Source: Hexactinellida sp. DTS-2022
Lineage: Eukaryota; Porifera; Hexactinellida
Reading direction: 5' to 3'
Assembly (NCBI GenBank): GCA_028753945.1
Contig: JAPNXP010000011.1
Location: 1,860,001 to 1,924,000 of the forward strand
Length of the DNA: 64,000 nt
In this document: positions 1 to 9,849 of the stretch, one piece after another
Numbering within the stretch: the first letter of the stretch is position 1
How the letters are laid out: every line of letters starts with the position of its first letter
Translations under genes and position numbers: made by a program
The notes under the pieces: generated by a model
Told to the model about the DNA's origin: nothing
What the model saw: the letters and a program-made list of their open reading frames with translations, nothing else
Database searches by the model: none

Positions 1-120
1 AATTAAAACAAAATAAGAATATAAATTATTCATAAGTAAACGCACTTTGACTGAAAATTTCAGTCAAAACGCGTTTTGACTAGTCAGTTCGCGTTTTGAC
101 TGAAAACGCACTTTGACTGC
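1..120. repeat. Short inverted/tandem repeat at window edge
   Basis: The words cgcactttgactg, cgcgttttgactg and their complements recur several times in about 90 bases, in both orientations. This is probably the end of a repeat lying mostly outside the window. No coding content is seen. Confidence 0.5.
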
Positions 121-169
121 AACATTTATACTTGAGTAATTTAACTAATGGGTATAAGCATGGTTTCAT

Positions 170-300
170 TTAGACATTGACTCAAGGGATGGTAAAATTA
201 GGTTTTCAGGAATAAGGGATGGCGAGGATGTGACGCGCGCAGAAGCACGCTGTAAGGTAGGAGGTGCAAGGGATGACGAGAGCCATCCCCTAAATGAAGC
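170..300. repeat. Degenerate repeat with 'agggatgg' words
   Basis: The word caagggatgg/aagggatggcg recurs three times and the block closes with its complement ccatcccct, giving an inverted-repeat-like block with a GC-rich centre (gacgcgcgc). Family unknown; possibly a MITE fragment. Nothing recognisable is seen from 300 to 470. Confidence 0.3.
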
Positions 301-658
301 CCTGATAATTTTTATCATACAAATGCATTTATACTTACCCGACGCTTATTCGGATAAATAAGATATTTGGGTAGGCTTCCAATCTATACTATTATATGTT
401 AACACAAGGTTGTATATATCAATAACACAAGGCTGTGTCTAGATCGGATCTGTATAAATTCTGTATATATATTTACATTTTGAGAATCCACATTTATAGT
501 ACGGATACGTTGTTGATCACCAAGATGGTTACTCATTATCTCAAATACGTATTTAAAAAAACTATTTTAGGCCTATTTACGGTTTATAATCAATGTTGGA
601 AGTGTATAAACCCGACACCAACCGCGGAGCGTTTGTAGTGTGGTTGTGTTCTACTGCG

Positions 659-1832
659 CACAGTGGGAATTTAGTTGGAGATAGGATAAAATTCTCATTC
701 TCTTGAAACTTGAATTCGTGGTTACCACTGAATTCAGAATATCAAATAACCTAGTAATGCATAATTTTTGATTCTGATCTAAGAAATATTTTGGTTGTTA
801 TGACTATTCAAAGTATAAGATTTTTGGCAATTGGAATTTCTATTTTGCGGTTATAGAAAGTTACTAATGCTTTATTGCAGATTTTGAGAACACTGTTCTT
901 GAGATCGACTTCTCTTTTGAATATTCTGATATACATGGTTTAATTATATATATTAGATATAATAATAACATCTCAGTTTAAATTGATTATGGAATGTGGC
1001 CAACGGAAAATATACAATTCGGAAAATAAATTATTGCTTAGTCCCCCTCCTTTAAGAAGATGGGAAATATCGTGTACAGGCTCATGCGGGTATTTTAGTG
1101 TTTTTAATATAAAATAGACATATCTAACTTTATTATAAAGCAAATTCCAGATTCGAAAAAATTTGCCCACAGATATTTTCTTTTAATATTAATTAATTTA
1201 TTAAGATAAGTGATTCAAGTACAAATTATACTCCTTCAATTGAAATTATTTCTTATGCATAACAAGGAACCTATTGAATTTTTTAACTCGAATCCAGTGA
1301 GTTATGCATTACAATGAATAAGAATCTTACTAATATCAAACAATTCGGTGTCAATTTGATGAATTACAGTTTAGCAGGGAGCTGAACTGTCGGCAAATTA
1401 GTGGAAACATACTTTTTACATACTGAGATCTCAACAATATTGTCAAAACTAGGTTCTATTAGCTTTAAAACCTAGGTGATGTAATATTATTTTAAAATAG
1501 TTTCTAAATGCGCGAAAAGGCGAGACGTGGGTCACTTAATAACTTTGAACCATATTTATATTAAGATTTTTGAAAAAATTATACCTTGTTCAAGAAATAT
1601 AATCAATAATCATGGGTGAACAATAAAAAATTTGTTAACAAACATGAAGTATAATTTATGAAATAATCAACAGGAATTGTATAGAACTACGTTTAGGACA
1701 CTACGTACATCATTTTTGATAATGCCATTCAGTTTACAGCCACCGATAACCTATATGTCAATAATACTTCATTAAAGTCTATCTAGCATAGTTTTCCTAT
1801 TTCCACTTACACCCCTGAAAATTCCCACTGTG
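659..1832. mobile_element. Non-autonomous Transib-type element, CACAGTG ends, TSD CTGCG
   Basis: The left end reads CACAGTGGGAATTTAG and the right end reads AAAATTCCCACTGTG, so the termini are inverted repeats starting CACAGTGGGAATTT. The element is flanked on both sides by the 5-base duplication CTGCG (654-658 and 1833-1837). CAC-initiated ends plus a 5-bp TSD are the known signature of the Transib superfamily, relatives of RAG1. It is 1174 bp with no ORF, so it would need a transposase in trans. Its right half is repeated in inverted orientation at 51271-51770, and an internally shortened relative starts at 35512. Confidence 0.8.
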
Positions 1833-1839
1833 CTGCGAA

Positions 1840-2207
1840 CATAGGCGTCAACCATGCCGGGGCGGCCGGGGCGTGCCCCTTCATGATAAAATCATGCCGG
1901 GCGGCCACTGTTCCGCCCGGCATGAATCTGCCGAAATCCGGTGATTTTTGATGGTGTTTCGTGATAATTTGGATGTATCCATCATGGATTACTATTTTCT
2001 ATTAATTCTGAACACTGAGCAAATTTCCTGCATGTTTGGACCCACTGCAAACATCGCTGGAAAAGTATTCATACGATTAGTTCGACACGAACCTATTTCG
2101 TGAAAACAACTTTTCGGGAAAAGATGTTTTATACTAGGTGAAATTTAAAAAAATTCTAACTCGCCCCGGCATGATTTTCCTAAAAATGTAATAGTTCGAC
2201 GCCAGTG
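1840..2207. mobile_element. hAT-type MITE, 8-bp TSD GCTGCGAA
   Basis: The 368-bp element starts CATAGGCGTCAACC and ends TTCGACGCCAGTG. Both sides carry the 8-base duplication GCTGCGAA (1832-1839 and 2208-2215), as expected for the hAT superfamily. The inside is GC-rich, with repeated words catgccggg/cccggcatg. It inserted directly at the right edge of the Transib element, since its target overlaps the last base of that element. Non-coding. Confidence 0.8.
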
Positions 2208-2315
2208 GCTGCGAAGCGACCTGGCAAGCGAAGCCTCTAGTTTGACAATATGCGTTACCACGCGAATTGGTTTAATGACCTGCTAGCGATATTATGCTAA
2301 ATGTATTATAGTGTG

Positions 2316-2490
2316 GACCTCAAACCTGGGGCTGATTACTAGTGAGTGATTAGGATCACAGGAAATGTTGTAATCGATTACAATCAATTACGATTGTAAT
2401 CGTAATAAACCCCACCCTAGGTTGGTGCTGATTACTAGTGGGTGATTACGGTTACAGGAAATGTTGTAATCGTAATCAGCCCCAAGCCTG
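2316..2490 (+). repeat. Tandem duplication of about 90 bp
   Basis: The block beginning with a gctgattactagtg word and running through acaggaaatgttgtaatcg appears twice in a row. The first copy contains an extra palindromic stretch around aatcgattacaatc/gattgtaatcg. Non-coding; function unknown. Confidence 0.55.
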
Positions 2491-2691
2491 GTGTTAGTTC
2501 ATATTGTCGAATCTAGAGGTCATGGTGAAATGGTTCGAAAAACAAAAACCAGAATTAGTTCGAATAATCAAAATAGGTATTAGTTCGAATTTTCAGTGTT
2601 GCTGCACTTTGAAATGTGAAATCCCAGGAATCCATGGTCCAACTTATCAAAAATGAATCGTACCATTTCCTATTTTGGCTCAACTATTTAA

Positions 2692-3104
2692 AAGGGCTGA
2701 AACGAATATACCGAATAGTCGAATATTCGTTCGAAATGATTGAACGAATATTCTTTCGTTTGCAAACAAATATTCGTTACGAAACGAATATTCATTTGGA
2801 CTAATATTAGATTGAAACGGATATGCGTTGACTAATTTTGGACAACAACAATACTTTTGTATACCTTAGAGATATCGTAAATTTAATTTCCAACTAAAAC
2901 TAGCTGATTATTAGTTAACTTGTGTATAATACACTTTGTAACTATTATTATACCATTCTAATATTATCAAAAACCTATTTTCCAATGTATTTTGTCTCTA
3001 GAAATTGATTTAATGCTTAGTCATCCAAACGAAAGAATATTCGAATATTCGTTCGTTTAGAGAAAGGTTCGTTCGTTACATTTCGAATATTTGTTTCAGC
3101 CCTA
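2692..3104. mobile_element. hAT-type MITE (AAGGGCTGAAACGAATA ends)
   Basis: The left end AAGGGCTGAAACGAATA and the right end TTTGTTTCAGCCCTA are inverted repeats. The flanks CTATTTAA and CTATTTAC match at seven of eight bases, fitting an aged 8-bp hAT duplication. The interior is dominated by cgaatattcg words in both orientations. Non-coding. Confidence 0.65.
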
Positions 3105-3865
3105 CTATTTACTATTTGAAAAATCGAACCATTTCCGCTTTACCCATGGGGCTAGTCAGTCCCAAATCTTAAGAGTGGTACAATAATATCTTATTTTCCC
3201 CAATGTGTCGTTCAATGGTCAACAGAAGTTTCACAATTTATAATATTACTAAGGCAACTCCGATTAATGAAGTAATTTTCAAGCACGAGAACAATTCCAA
3301 TTGAAACTGATACACATAGGCGTTGTGAATACGAGGGATGGTCCTTCGTCCCGTCCGGACACTGAAATATCTGGCGTGTGCCCATTCTCGTCGTAAATGA
3401 AGGTTTCACCTTAGGGCGCCCCGGCCAATGAAATCCAGGGCAGCAGTTCGAACTACCTCTATGTAGGTGTTTTATATTTCATACCGTCTACTGTACAGGG
3501 ATTGTAACTATTTACTATTATGTACAGGCGTGCAGGGATTTAATAAATTTGTATAAGGATTTTAGATGTAGAAATTGTTTGTGTAAATTTAATTCTTATT
3601 CAAGCGTAAAGGGATTCCCTCTACACATGCATTACTAAACATCTGGACTGGACACTACAATTGAAACTGGACCATGGACAAAATAGAAGTGGATTTGATA
3701 TTTTTGTCTATTACTAAATATTAGTTTTGATCTTTAAACGTGAAATAAATACGTTGGTTTTAGCTGGATTCAAGACTAAAAATCGACTGGAAGTGCATTT
3801 AAAATGTTTATATTCAAGGTATTATTAACGACCCATAAACATTAAACTATATTTAGTATATGTGT
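3105..3865. other. Intergenic stretch, no recognisable feature
   Basis: AT-rich sequence between a hAT MITE and the truncated end of P-like copy P1. I see no long ORF, repeat pair or RNA gene here. The tract gggcagcagttcgaactacctc near 3440 resembles a T-arm by chance but has no cloverleaf around it. Confidence 0.4.
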
Positions 3866-5172
3866 TTAGATTTTTTTTATACGGAATTTTGCTGGCAATA
3901 ATTGCTGCCCTGAACTACTAGTCAGAAGATTTGAATAAAAATCTCTCAAGCGTTTGCCATTCATTGGACTGTTGACATTAAATGCTTTCCAAATTCGAAT
4001 AATTTCGTCCAAAAATTCTTGAGCCTGAGTTCCTATAGCAGCACCTTGCATTTCCTTCTTTAGCCTAAAGGTAGCACAGTTCGAATCGCTAGACACTGCC
4101 AAAGCAAGATTAACATTTTGCCTCTCTAAATTCGTAGGCCAGCAAACTTTTGCTGTTTTAATTTATGTGCTTGCTTTACGGTCGAGGAGGCTCAAGCCTG
4201 TACTGATTTCTAATATCTTCAAAGAAAGCTCTGGATATACTACCTGGAAAAATTTGAGTTCGAGATATCTTCAAAGGAAGGAAAAATAAAACTACTATCA
4301 GCATCATGTTGGTTAAGCCAGTTGTTACGAATTGATTTTATGATGTGGACAAAATCAAAAATAAGAAACAAAGGGCGATTAGGGTCACAAGGGTGAGGAA
4401 CTAATTGTTTAATATCATGTTTGCTCGAGAATTCTTTAAAAAGCTTTTGATTAAGAGGCAAGTTATCAGAACACAATACCACAACACTGAGATTGCATTC
4501 CTCAACATCAGCTATTACAGTTGTTACAATCTCAAAAATTTCTTTTGCGTCTGTAGAGGCTAAAGGATATAGACGAATAATTTTACTCCATTTTTCAAAC
4601 AGGCTAGTTACCATGAAAGCGAGTCCAGTTTTTGCCGCTACTTGAACATTTCGAGCTGGATGAGCCATAAATTTTTCCTCCTTTATAGCTAAAGTCGGAT
4701 TGTACATAAACTTCATCAATGTTTAGCACTAGCTGACGTTGTTGTTTGGAAAAGTGTGCAGTAGATTTAATAAGAAACGCTTTGAATTCATACTCCAAAC
4801 CAGAGTTTGAAGTAAGATTACGTAGAGCACTTTGATGGGGAAGAATAATACACTGAGAAGTTTGGAGAAAATTATAACAAGCAGGAGAAATAAGTTGGGC
4901 TTTTAAAGCAACTGCTAGAGTAAGGACATTGTATTTATACCTCTGTTTGGGAAGTAAGATATTCTCGAGCTGGCATAGAATAAATTGGAGACGAGGAATT
5001 GCTGGTAATAACTCATGTTCACTACGAAGTTCAAGCTTAGCGATTGAAGTTTTAATATTTAGGATAGCTTGTTTAACTTCTACTTCGACAGAATCTGAAT
5101 GGTAGTCCGTAATATCTTTGATTAATATATCAATCTCACGAATATCATTAACATGATGTAGAGTCTTTAAAA
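3866..5172 (-). pseudogene. P1: P-element-like transposase, middle part
   Basis: Read on the minus strand from about 5172, this is the catalytic core of a THAP/P-element-type transposase. Visible motifs in order: VNDIREIDIL, ILPHQSALRN, VLNIDEVYVQ with the first catalytic Asp, LCSDNLPLN, HPCDPNRPLF, FDFVHIIKSIRNNWLNQ (P-element D-x-x-H-like block), then IIRIWKAFNVN. There are frameshifts near 4650-4720, after the NWLNQ block, and before 4102. The last third, including the LEHHFG segment with the final catalytic Glu, is missing, so the copy is truncated at about 3866. The 5' part of the same gene lies at 9243-9843 beyond a 4-kb nested insertion. Confidence 0.8.
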
Positions 5173-6171
5173 TTTATTACATTTAGTTTTTATACGGACA
5201 TGTCAATTATACTCAAGTTACTCAACTCCCGTTATATTGAAGTCCAAGAGACCTGGGCCCGTATTCACTAAGAAGTTAAGTACTTACTTAAGTACGTACT
5301 TAGTACTTAAGTCGTATTCACTAAGATTGGTATTCACTAAGATTTAAGTGTGTACTTAAGTACATACTTAAGTACAAAACTTAAGTAACCTACTAAGTTG
5401 ACTTAACTTATAAGAATTTTCTTTTATTGACTCTTTAGACGTTGGTGTTTAATTAGAACATTGTATTATATTTCTAGTAGCACTTGCTTTACTTTAGGGG
5501 AAGTTTATGATTCTATTTTCAACATTTATTACAATTGGTTGTTGTTTTCTAAAAGTTCTGTTTTTTCTCAAGCACAAAAATCACAGGAACTTCATTGAGA
5601 ATATTCTTTTTAAAGTTAAAAGAATACAGCAAGCTATTACAATAGCATTCCATAGACTAATATGCTATGCTATTAAATATAATTCAATAAATATAATTCA
5701 ATTTCGTACGTACTTAGTTAAGTATGTACTTAACCGTAGACTGCCGGTGTGATTTTCAGGAAAATAACTTAACCTGTAGTTCTTTGTATATAATATGTAG
5801 AACCTATAAATTTGAAATGCAACAAGAGCACAATAATATATTAATATTACGAAATTTTTGAAAAGATTTATTCGAGGATTTTGACAAAAAGTGATGACAC
5901 ATACTTTCTCTTTAAATCGATATAACGCCGTTAATATATATGTAATCCTTTGTTTCTAAACAGGAACAAATACGACTATCTTTTTAGTTATCAGATCTCA
6001 AAATTTGAACAATTCTGCATCAGGAAACTAAAGTTACGTCATTTTCATAAAAATGATAAATCTGTATTTGATGAACCATGGATTACGAAAATATACATAT
6101 ATTTGAGTTATATAGGGGGAGTTGCATTTGTCACAATTTTGAGGTTGTCATATGTCAGAATTATCCTAACT

Positions 6172-6490
6172 ATCACTTGTCACAATGGTTTTTAAGACTG
6201 CTGTCACTTGTCAGAATGGTTTTTAAGACTGCTGTCACTTGTCAGAATGGTTTTTAAGACTCCTGTCACTTGTCAGAATGGTTTTTAAAGACTGCTGTCA
6301 CTTGTCAGAATGGTTTTTAAGACTGATGTCACTTGTCAGAATGGTTTTTAAAGACTGCTGTCACTTGTCAGAATGGTTTTTTAAGACTGCTGTCACTTGT
6401 CAGAATGGTTTTTAAGACTGCTGTCACTTGTCAGAATGGTTTTTAAACTGCTGTCACTTGTCAGAATGGTTTTTAAGACTTCTGTCATTT
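6172..6490 (+). repeat. 31-bp minisatellite in left MULE terminal region
   Basis: About ten head-to-tail copies of a 31-bp unit containing cacttgtcagaatgg and tttttaagactgc. Copies differ by single-base indels in the T run. The inverted counterpart is at 8417-8630. Such subterminal arrays could be transposase-binding sites, but that is inference. There are no spacers, so it is not a CRISPR. Confidence 0.85.
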
Positions 6491-6644
6491 GTGACTTGTC
6501 AAAATTACAATATGTCGTTTATAAGCAGAAAATCTTAGAAATTAATAAGTGTAGAATATTTAATGAAGATAACATTTCTAGTAGCAACACAACATAATAA
6601 TAAATAATAAAATAATGAATCCAGATTATTATTCTAATTATTAA

Positions 6645-7823
6645 TTAATTAAATATTTGAAATCGAGTCTCAATGACAGAACGACAAACGGGACATCGTT
6701 GTCCTAACTCTTCAATTTGCTGGCTACAGGCAGAGCAACAATTAGCATGCCTACAAGGCATAAATACCCAGATTGAAGTACGTGGTGAAAGGCATATTAC
6801 ACAGTTATTCTCAATATTGGTACCCCCACTACTGCCACTAGTGTCATCTTCTGAATAGTCTGAATCACTCTGAATCAAGTGATAGTTAACGTCTATTTTG
6901 ATGCCGCCAATAGTATTGCTGATTGACTGAACAAATTGCCATGGTGTCAAATTTCCATCTCTTAACTGTTGTTTATAATTTGTTCTATATTCAACAATTT
7001 GTATATTTTTCTTTTTTCTTGGCCGACTAATTTCCTTTCCTCGACTCAATCTGCCAATATCATTGTCGGTATCCTTAATAACTTCATTTAGAGTGGACAT
7101 AAAAGTCCAGATTCTAGGATGGCTATTCTTTATCATCGACTTCAATTTGGAATGATAACTTTCAGCCGCGTTATTTGTGGTTATGTTCAGTTCAAAAATG
7201 GATAATTCTTCTGATGCAATTCTGCTCAACCAATGTTTTTTGTAATACTTCAATAGTTTTTGTAGTTGTATCAATTCTGCATTCTCTACTAGAGGCATCT
7301 GCATTAAGCTAAACGTTGGATTAATGAGGGAAGCAGGCAAAAATGGGATAGCCATTAGTTGTTTTATAAATTTAGATATTTCTAGATTATTCTTGAAACT
7401 CTGGCTAAGACCAAGTTTTTGCGTTTTCGCCCAAATACGTTGTGTAAAATGGAACCAACAACCATAAAGTTTCATCTGAGGGTGTACTTGCTTAAACGCA
7501 TTTCGGGCGGCAGTTTCCCAATCTGACATAGATGCTTGGGGCTGGAAATGAAGGATATTTTCTAAAACTGCTTGATATAGATCTTGGTTCTTTGCTGTCA
7601 TTAAGCAATGAATAGCTGGTAAAGTGTGCCTTCCTACAGCTACAAAGATAGTCCAGAGTTGTACGAATTGGCGAGGAACAGTAAAGAAAGTGCCATCGAA
7701 TTGGATATTGGTAATATCAGCCAAAAGAGTAGTCATTTGATCAGAGAAGAAAATAACTCCAGTTTGTTCACCACATCTAACAGTAAATTTATGATGCTCT
7801 CCAAAACTTGTTGTTGACAACAT
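6645..7823 (-). CDS. MULE transposase with C-terminal IAP-type RING finger
   Basis: An open frame of 392 codons. The MULE catalytic domain is visible: first Asp in QFDGTFF (D43), second Asp in MSDWETAARNAF (D101), the C-x2-H motif GCWFHF (C122, H125) typical of MULEs, and the final Glu in TNNAAESYH (E221). A basic patch RPRKKK (about 267-272) may be a nuclear signal. After an acidic/Ser-rich linker comes a RING finger: C341-x2-C344, PC357-x-H359, C363-x2-C366, and C377PVC380, spaced as in inhibitor-of-apoptosis (IAP) RINGs. Upstream, a single TAA at 7860 separates it in the same frame from the FLYWCH part. ATG 7823 is simply the first Met after that stop, so the native start was probably further upstream. 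An E3-ligase role is inferred only. Confidence 0.85.
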   Translation of the reverse strand: MLSTTSFGEHHKFTVRCGEQTGVIFFSDQMTTLLADITNIQFDGTFFTVPRQFVQLWTIFVAVGRHTLPAIHCLMTAKNQDLYQAVLENILHFQPQASMSDWETAARNAFKQVHPQMKLYGCWFHFTQRIWAKTQKLGLSQSFKNNLEISKFIKQLMAIPFLPASLINPTFSLMQMPLVENAELIQLQKLLKYYKKHWLSRIASEELSIFELNITTNNAAESYHSKLKSMIKNSHPRIWTFMSTLNEVIKDTDNDIGRLSRGKEISRPRKKKNIQIVEYRTNYKQQLRDGNLTPWQFVQSISNTIGGIKIDVNYHLIQSDSDYSEDDTSGSSGGTNIENNCVICLSPRTSIWVFMPCRHANCCSACSQQIEELGQRCPVCRSVIETRFQIFN

Positions 7824-7859
7824 ATCCGAAAATTCGATAGCGGTTAGAGGGATTTTGGG

Positions 7860-8387
7860 TTATATTGTTCTTCTTGCCCTATACATTGATGATTCGCATT
7901 CTCTAAAGGAGATGTCACACGCAGAAGGATCCATTCTTGTAATATCATCGAAAACCTTTCTGATATTTGTTTGACTACATTTAGCAGTATTTTTGCATTT
8001 GGTTTTCAGTTCGAATATGTTGGTTTGATAATCTTCAACTGGATGATTATGCTGATTCAGAGGAGTAATTAAATCAGTTTCACGATTTACTCTGCCAGTT
8101 CCTTTGCAGCCATGTGTCCTGAATAATGCGCATTTAAGATAAAAATAATCCGCAGTGATTTTTGAACGAATATATTTATGCCCATCTAAAGTGGTACAAA
8201 CTTTTCCACCGCTGCGTTTGTATTCTTCTGAAGAGTATTCCATATAGGTTTTTGCAATAATTACTGTTTGATGATAATCGGATATATGCATGTACATGCA
8301 TGTATCTATATATACTACATAATTGTATTTCATACACACCTTACCAACAACAGATGTATTCATTAACTCAATTCCAAAGGTTTCCAC
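7860..8387 (-). pseudogene. FLYWCH zinc-finger N-terminal part of the MULE protein
   Basis: The 175-codon frame contains a FLYWCH-type zinc finger: GGKVCTTLDGHKYI, YFYLKCALFRTHGCKGTGRV and LNQHNHPVED supply the Cys/Cys and His/His pairs. It then runs through a basic region ending SSMYRARRTI, immediately before a TAA. The same frame continues without other stops into the transposase at 7823, so the two were probably one protein of about 580 residues, now cut by one nonsense codon. The first 45 residues are poor in charge and may be translated intron, since a GGTAAGG donor-like sequence lies near 8340. FLYWCH domains bind DNA in insect proteins and are common at the N-terminus of animal MULE transposases. 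Confidence 0.75.
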
Positions 8388-8416
8388 ATAGTGAGAAAAT
8401 AATCAACAGTTTGTTA

Positions 8417-8630
8417 GGATTCTGACAAGTGACAGCAGTCTTAAAAACCATTCTGACAAGTGACAACAGTCTTTAAAAACCATTCTGACAAGTGACAGCA
8501 GTCTTAAAAACCATTCTGACAAGTGACAGCAGTCTTTAAAAACCATTCTGACAAGTGACAGGAATCTTAAAAACCATTCTGACAAGTGACAGGAGTCTTA
8601 AAAACCATTCTGACAAGTGATAGTTAGGAT
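8417..8630 (-). repeat. 31-bp minisatellite in right MULE terminal region
   Basis: Six to seven units of the same 31-bp repeat as at 6172-6490, in inverted orientation (ctgacaagtgacagcag with runs of aaaacc). Together the arrays give the transposon a long foldback-like structure. Confidence 0.85.
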
Positions 8631-9242
8631 AATTCTGACATATGACAACCTCAAAATTCTGACAAATGCATGCACCTCGTTATATCTGTCACAACTCTAT
8701 ATTTGTCTACCCAAATATCCTAAAACAGATAAGATTAGTCTAATATCTTCTTATGGGTATTCCCACGGTGAGATTTTCACATTTCTTATCTACAAAAGTA
8801 AGAGGGTGGCTAGTGGAACAGTTCACTTTTATGCTACGTCATCATAACAAATTCTGAAATTTTGATTTTTTGATTGAAATCGATTAAGAATACAAAACCA
8901 TGTCTAAATCCGAATTTTCTCGAAATTTGAATGATTAGATCGACATGTTTCCCTCCTGACACAACGTGTATCAGTTAGGCAGTCTACAGTTAAGTACAAC
9001 AATATTTCTTAGTGAATACGACTTAAGTATGTCCTTAACTAAGTACGTACTTAGTACTAAGTAATCTTAGTGAATACGGGCCCTGTATATTCCTTCGATA
9101 TAACCGTGTATTCGGAATAAGCAGGATGAAAATAAATGCATTTAGTAAGTACTCTGGGGGAATATCACATTTCGCTATAAGCGGTATTTCGTTATATCCA
9201 GCTTCGATATAACGGGAGTAGACTGTAACAAGAAACTAACCT

Positions 9243-9843
9243 TTTGCGGAGAGGTTTGAATCAATAAGGATGTATGATTCAACATCTGGTATTGTCCCAG
9301 AAAGCCGAGGTTTGAAAAGGCCCAAAGTTTGGACTGAGGAACACCATAAAAACCTATTGTCCGGTAGAGAATAATTGCGAATCTATATTTTAAGTGAATT
9401 CCGCAAATTGAGTCCGAATGTATAACCTGATTATATTAATTATTGAAGATGTTCCTAGGCAGGATTATGGAGAGTAAATACCTGTTGTAAGAATGATAAC
9501 TCTTTATTATCCCAGTCCAGCCGCTCAGGGATCGCTTCATCCGATGTCAAGTAATTAGAGAAGTCAAATATGCGAGGTATAGCTCCAGGAAGGTAGGCCG
9601 GCCGTCTGGAAACTGTTTTTACTGTACCATCAGGTTGAGGTACAGTAAAAGTCAAAATCAGATCTTGTCTAAAATGTTTGATAAAGTCGTAAACTGTATC
9701 TAAACGAGAAAAATCCTCGCGGCATATCTGCTTCACCCATTGTTTCGCTAATTCAGGATCTTTTGGCAATGAAAAGACAGTGAAAGTTTCCTTTGAGCCG
9801 GATAGTTGCTTTTGCAATTAGGCGCTGAGCAACAATTTGGCAT
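9243..9843 (-). pseudogene. P1: THAP zinc finger and N-terminal part
   Basis: An ATG at 9843 opens MPNCCSAPNCKSNYP, the C-x4-C start of a THAP DNA-binding domain. A frameshift near 9815 leads into FSLPKDPELAKQWVK, then DFIKHF and a PGAIPRIFDF stretch, which are the middle and end of THAP. The third zinc ligand, normally Cys in V-C-x-x-H-F, is Phe here, so the finger could not bind zinc normally. The frame later continues (with a stop) through LPDNRFL, PDVESYILIDSNLSAKG to about 9243, matching the linker of copy P4. There it meets a GTTAGT donor-like sequence and the pogo-type MITE. It is the 5' half of the gene whose core lies at 3866-5172. Confidence 0.75.
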
Positions 9844-9849
9844 CGTGCT

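Larger units (their letters stand above)
470..2245 (-). repeat. R2 dispersed repeat, copy 1, split by two insertions
   Basis: On the minus strand the blocks at 2208-2245 and 470-658 together read like the R2 repeats at 55.5 kb and 59.6 kb: a GGTCGCTTCGC-type word, then GTAGAACA-CAACCA, then a CGCGGTTGG motif. The two blocks are separated by a non-autonomous Transib (659-1832) and a hAT-type MITE (1840-2207), both of which entered the GCTTCGCAG stretch. Autonomous source unknown. Confidence 0.55.
5734..8989 (-). mobile_element. MULE (FLYWCH/MuDR-type) transposon with TTAA flanks
   Basis: The ends are CCGTAGACTGCCGG on the left and the complement of CTGTAGACTGCC on the right, each directly flanked by TTAA (5730-5733 and 8990-8993). 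Long terminal regions contain inverted arrays of a 31-bp minisatellite (6172-6490 and 8417-8630), a terminal-region layout known in some MULEs. Between them, on the minus strand, lie a FLYWCH zinc-finger segment (7860-8387) and a MULE transposase with a RING finger (6645-7823). The target in the host Harbinger MITE is the palindrome GTACTTAAGTAC. A short non-autonomous relative with the same ends and TTAA flanks lies at 40340-41024. Confidence 0.8.
5256..9082. mobile_element. Harbinger-type MITE split by a MULE, TSD CTG
   Basis: The ends GGCCCGTATTCACTAAG and CTTAGTGAATACGGGCC are perfect inverted repeats, flanked by the 3-base duplication CTG (5253-5255 and 9083-9085). They closely resemble the ends of the coding PIF/Harbinger element at 54394-59260, and 3-bp TSDs are typical of that superfamily. 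Subterminal sequence is rich in palindromic acttaagtacgtacttaag words. Removing the MULE leaves about 570 bp with no ORF, so mobility would depend on a Harbinger transposase in trans. Confidence 0.75.
5219..9227. mobile_element. Pogo/Tigger-type MITE, outer shell of nest
   Basis: The left arm (about 5219-5255) reads ACTCCCGTTATATTGAAG. The right arm (9083-9225) ends TTCGATATAACGGGAGTAGACTG followed by TA. These are inverted repeats of the kind seen in pogo/Tigger-related MITEs, which duplicate TA. Without its inner insert the element is about 180 bp. It sits between the two halves of P1, apparently in or beside an intron (GTTAGT on one side, TTTTAAAG on the other). The left boundary is approximate. 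Confidence 0.55.

Noticed and set aside
3424..3470. tRNA-like T-arm (gttcgaact)
   Set aside because: No acceptor stem or anticodon arm could be fitted around it.
5507..6195. Two 81-codon plus-strand frames
   Set aside because: They lie in the Harbinger MITE and the MULE terminal region, which recur in non-coding copies; low-complexity AT translation.
6172..6490. Array of 31-bp repeats as CRISPR
   Set aside because: No spacers, inverted partner array at 8417-8630, inside a transposon.
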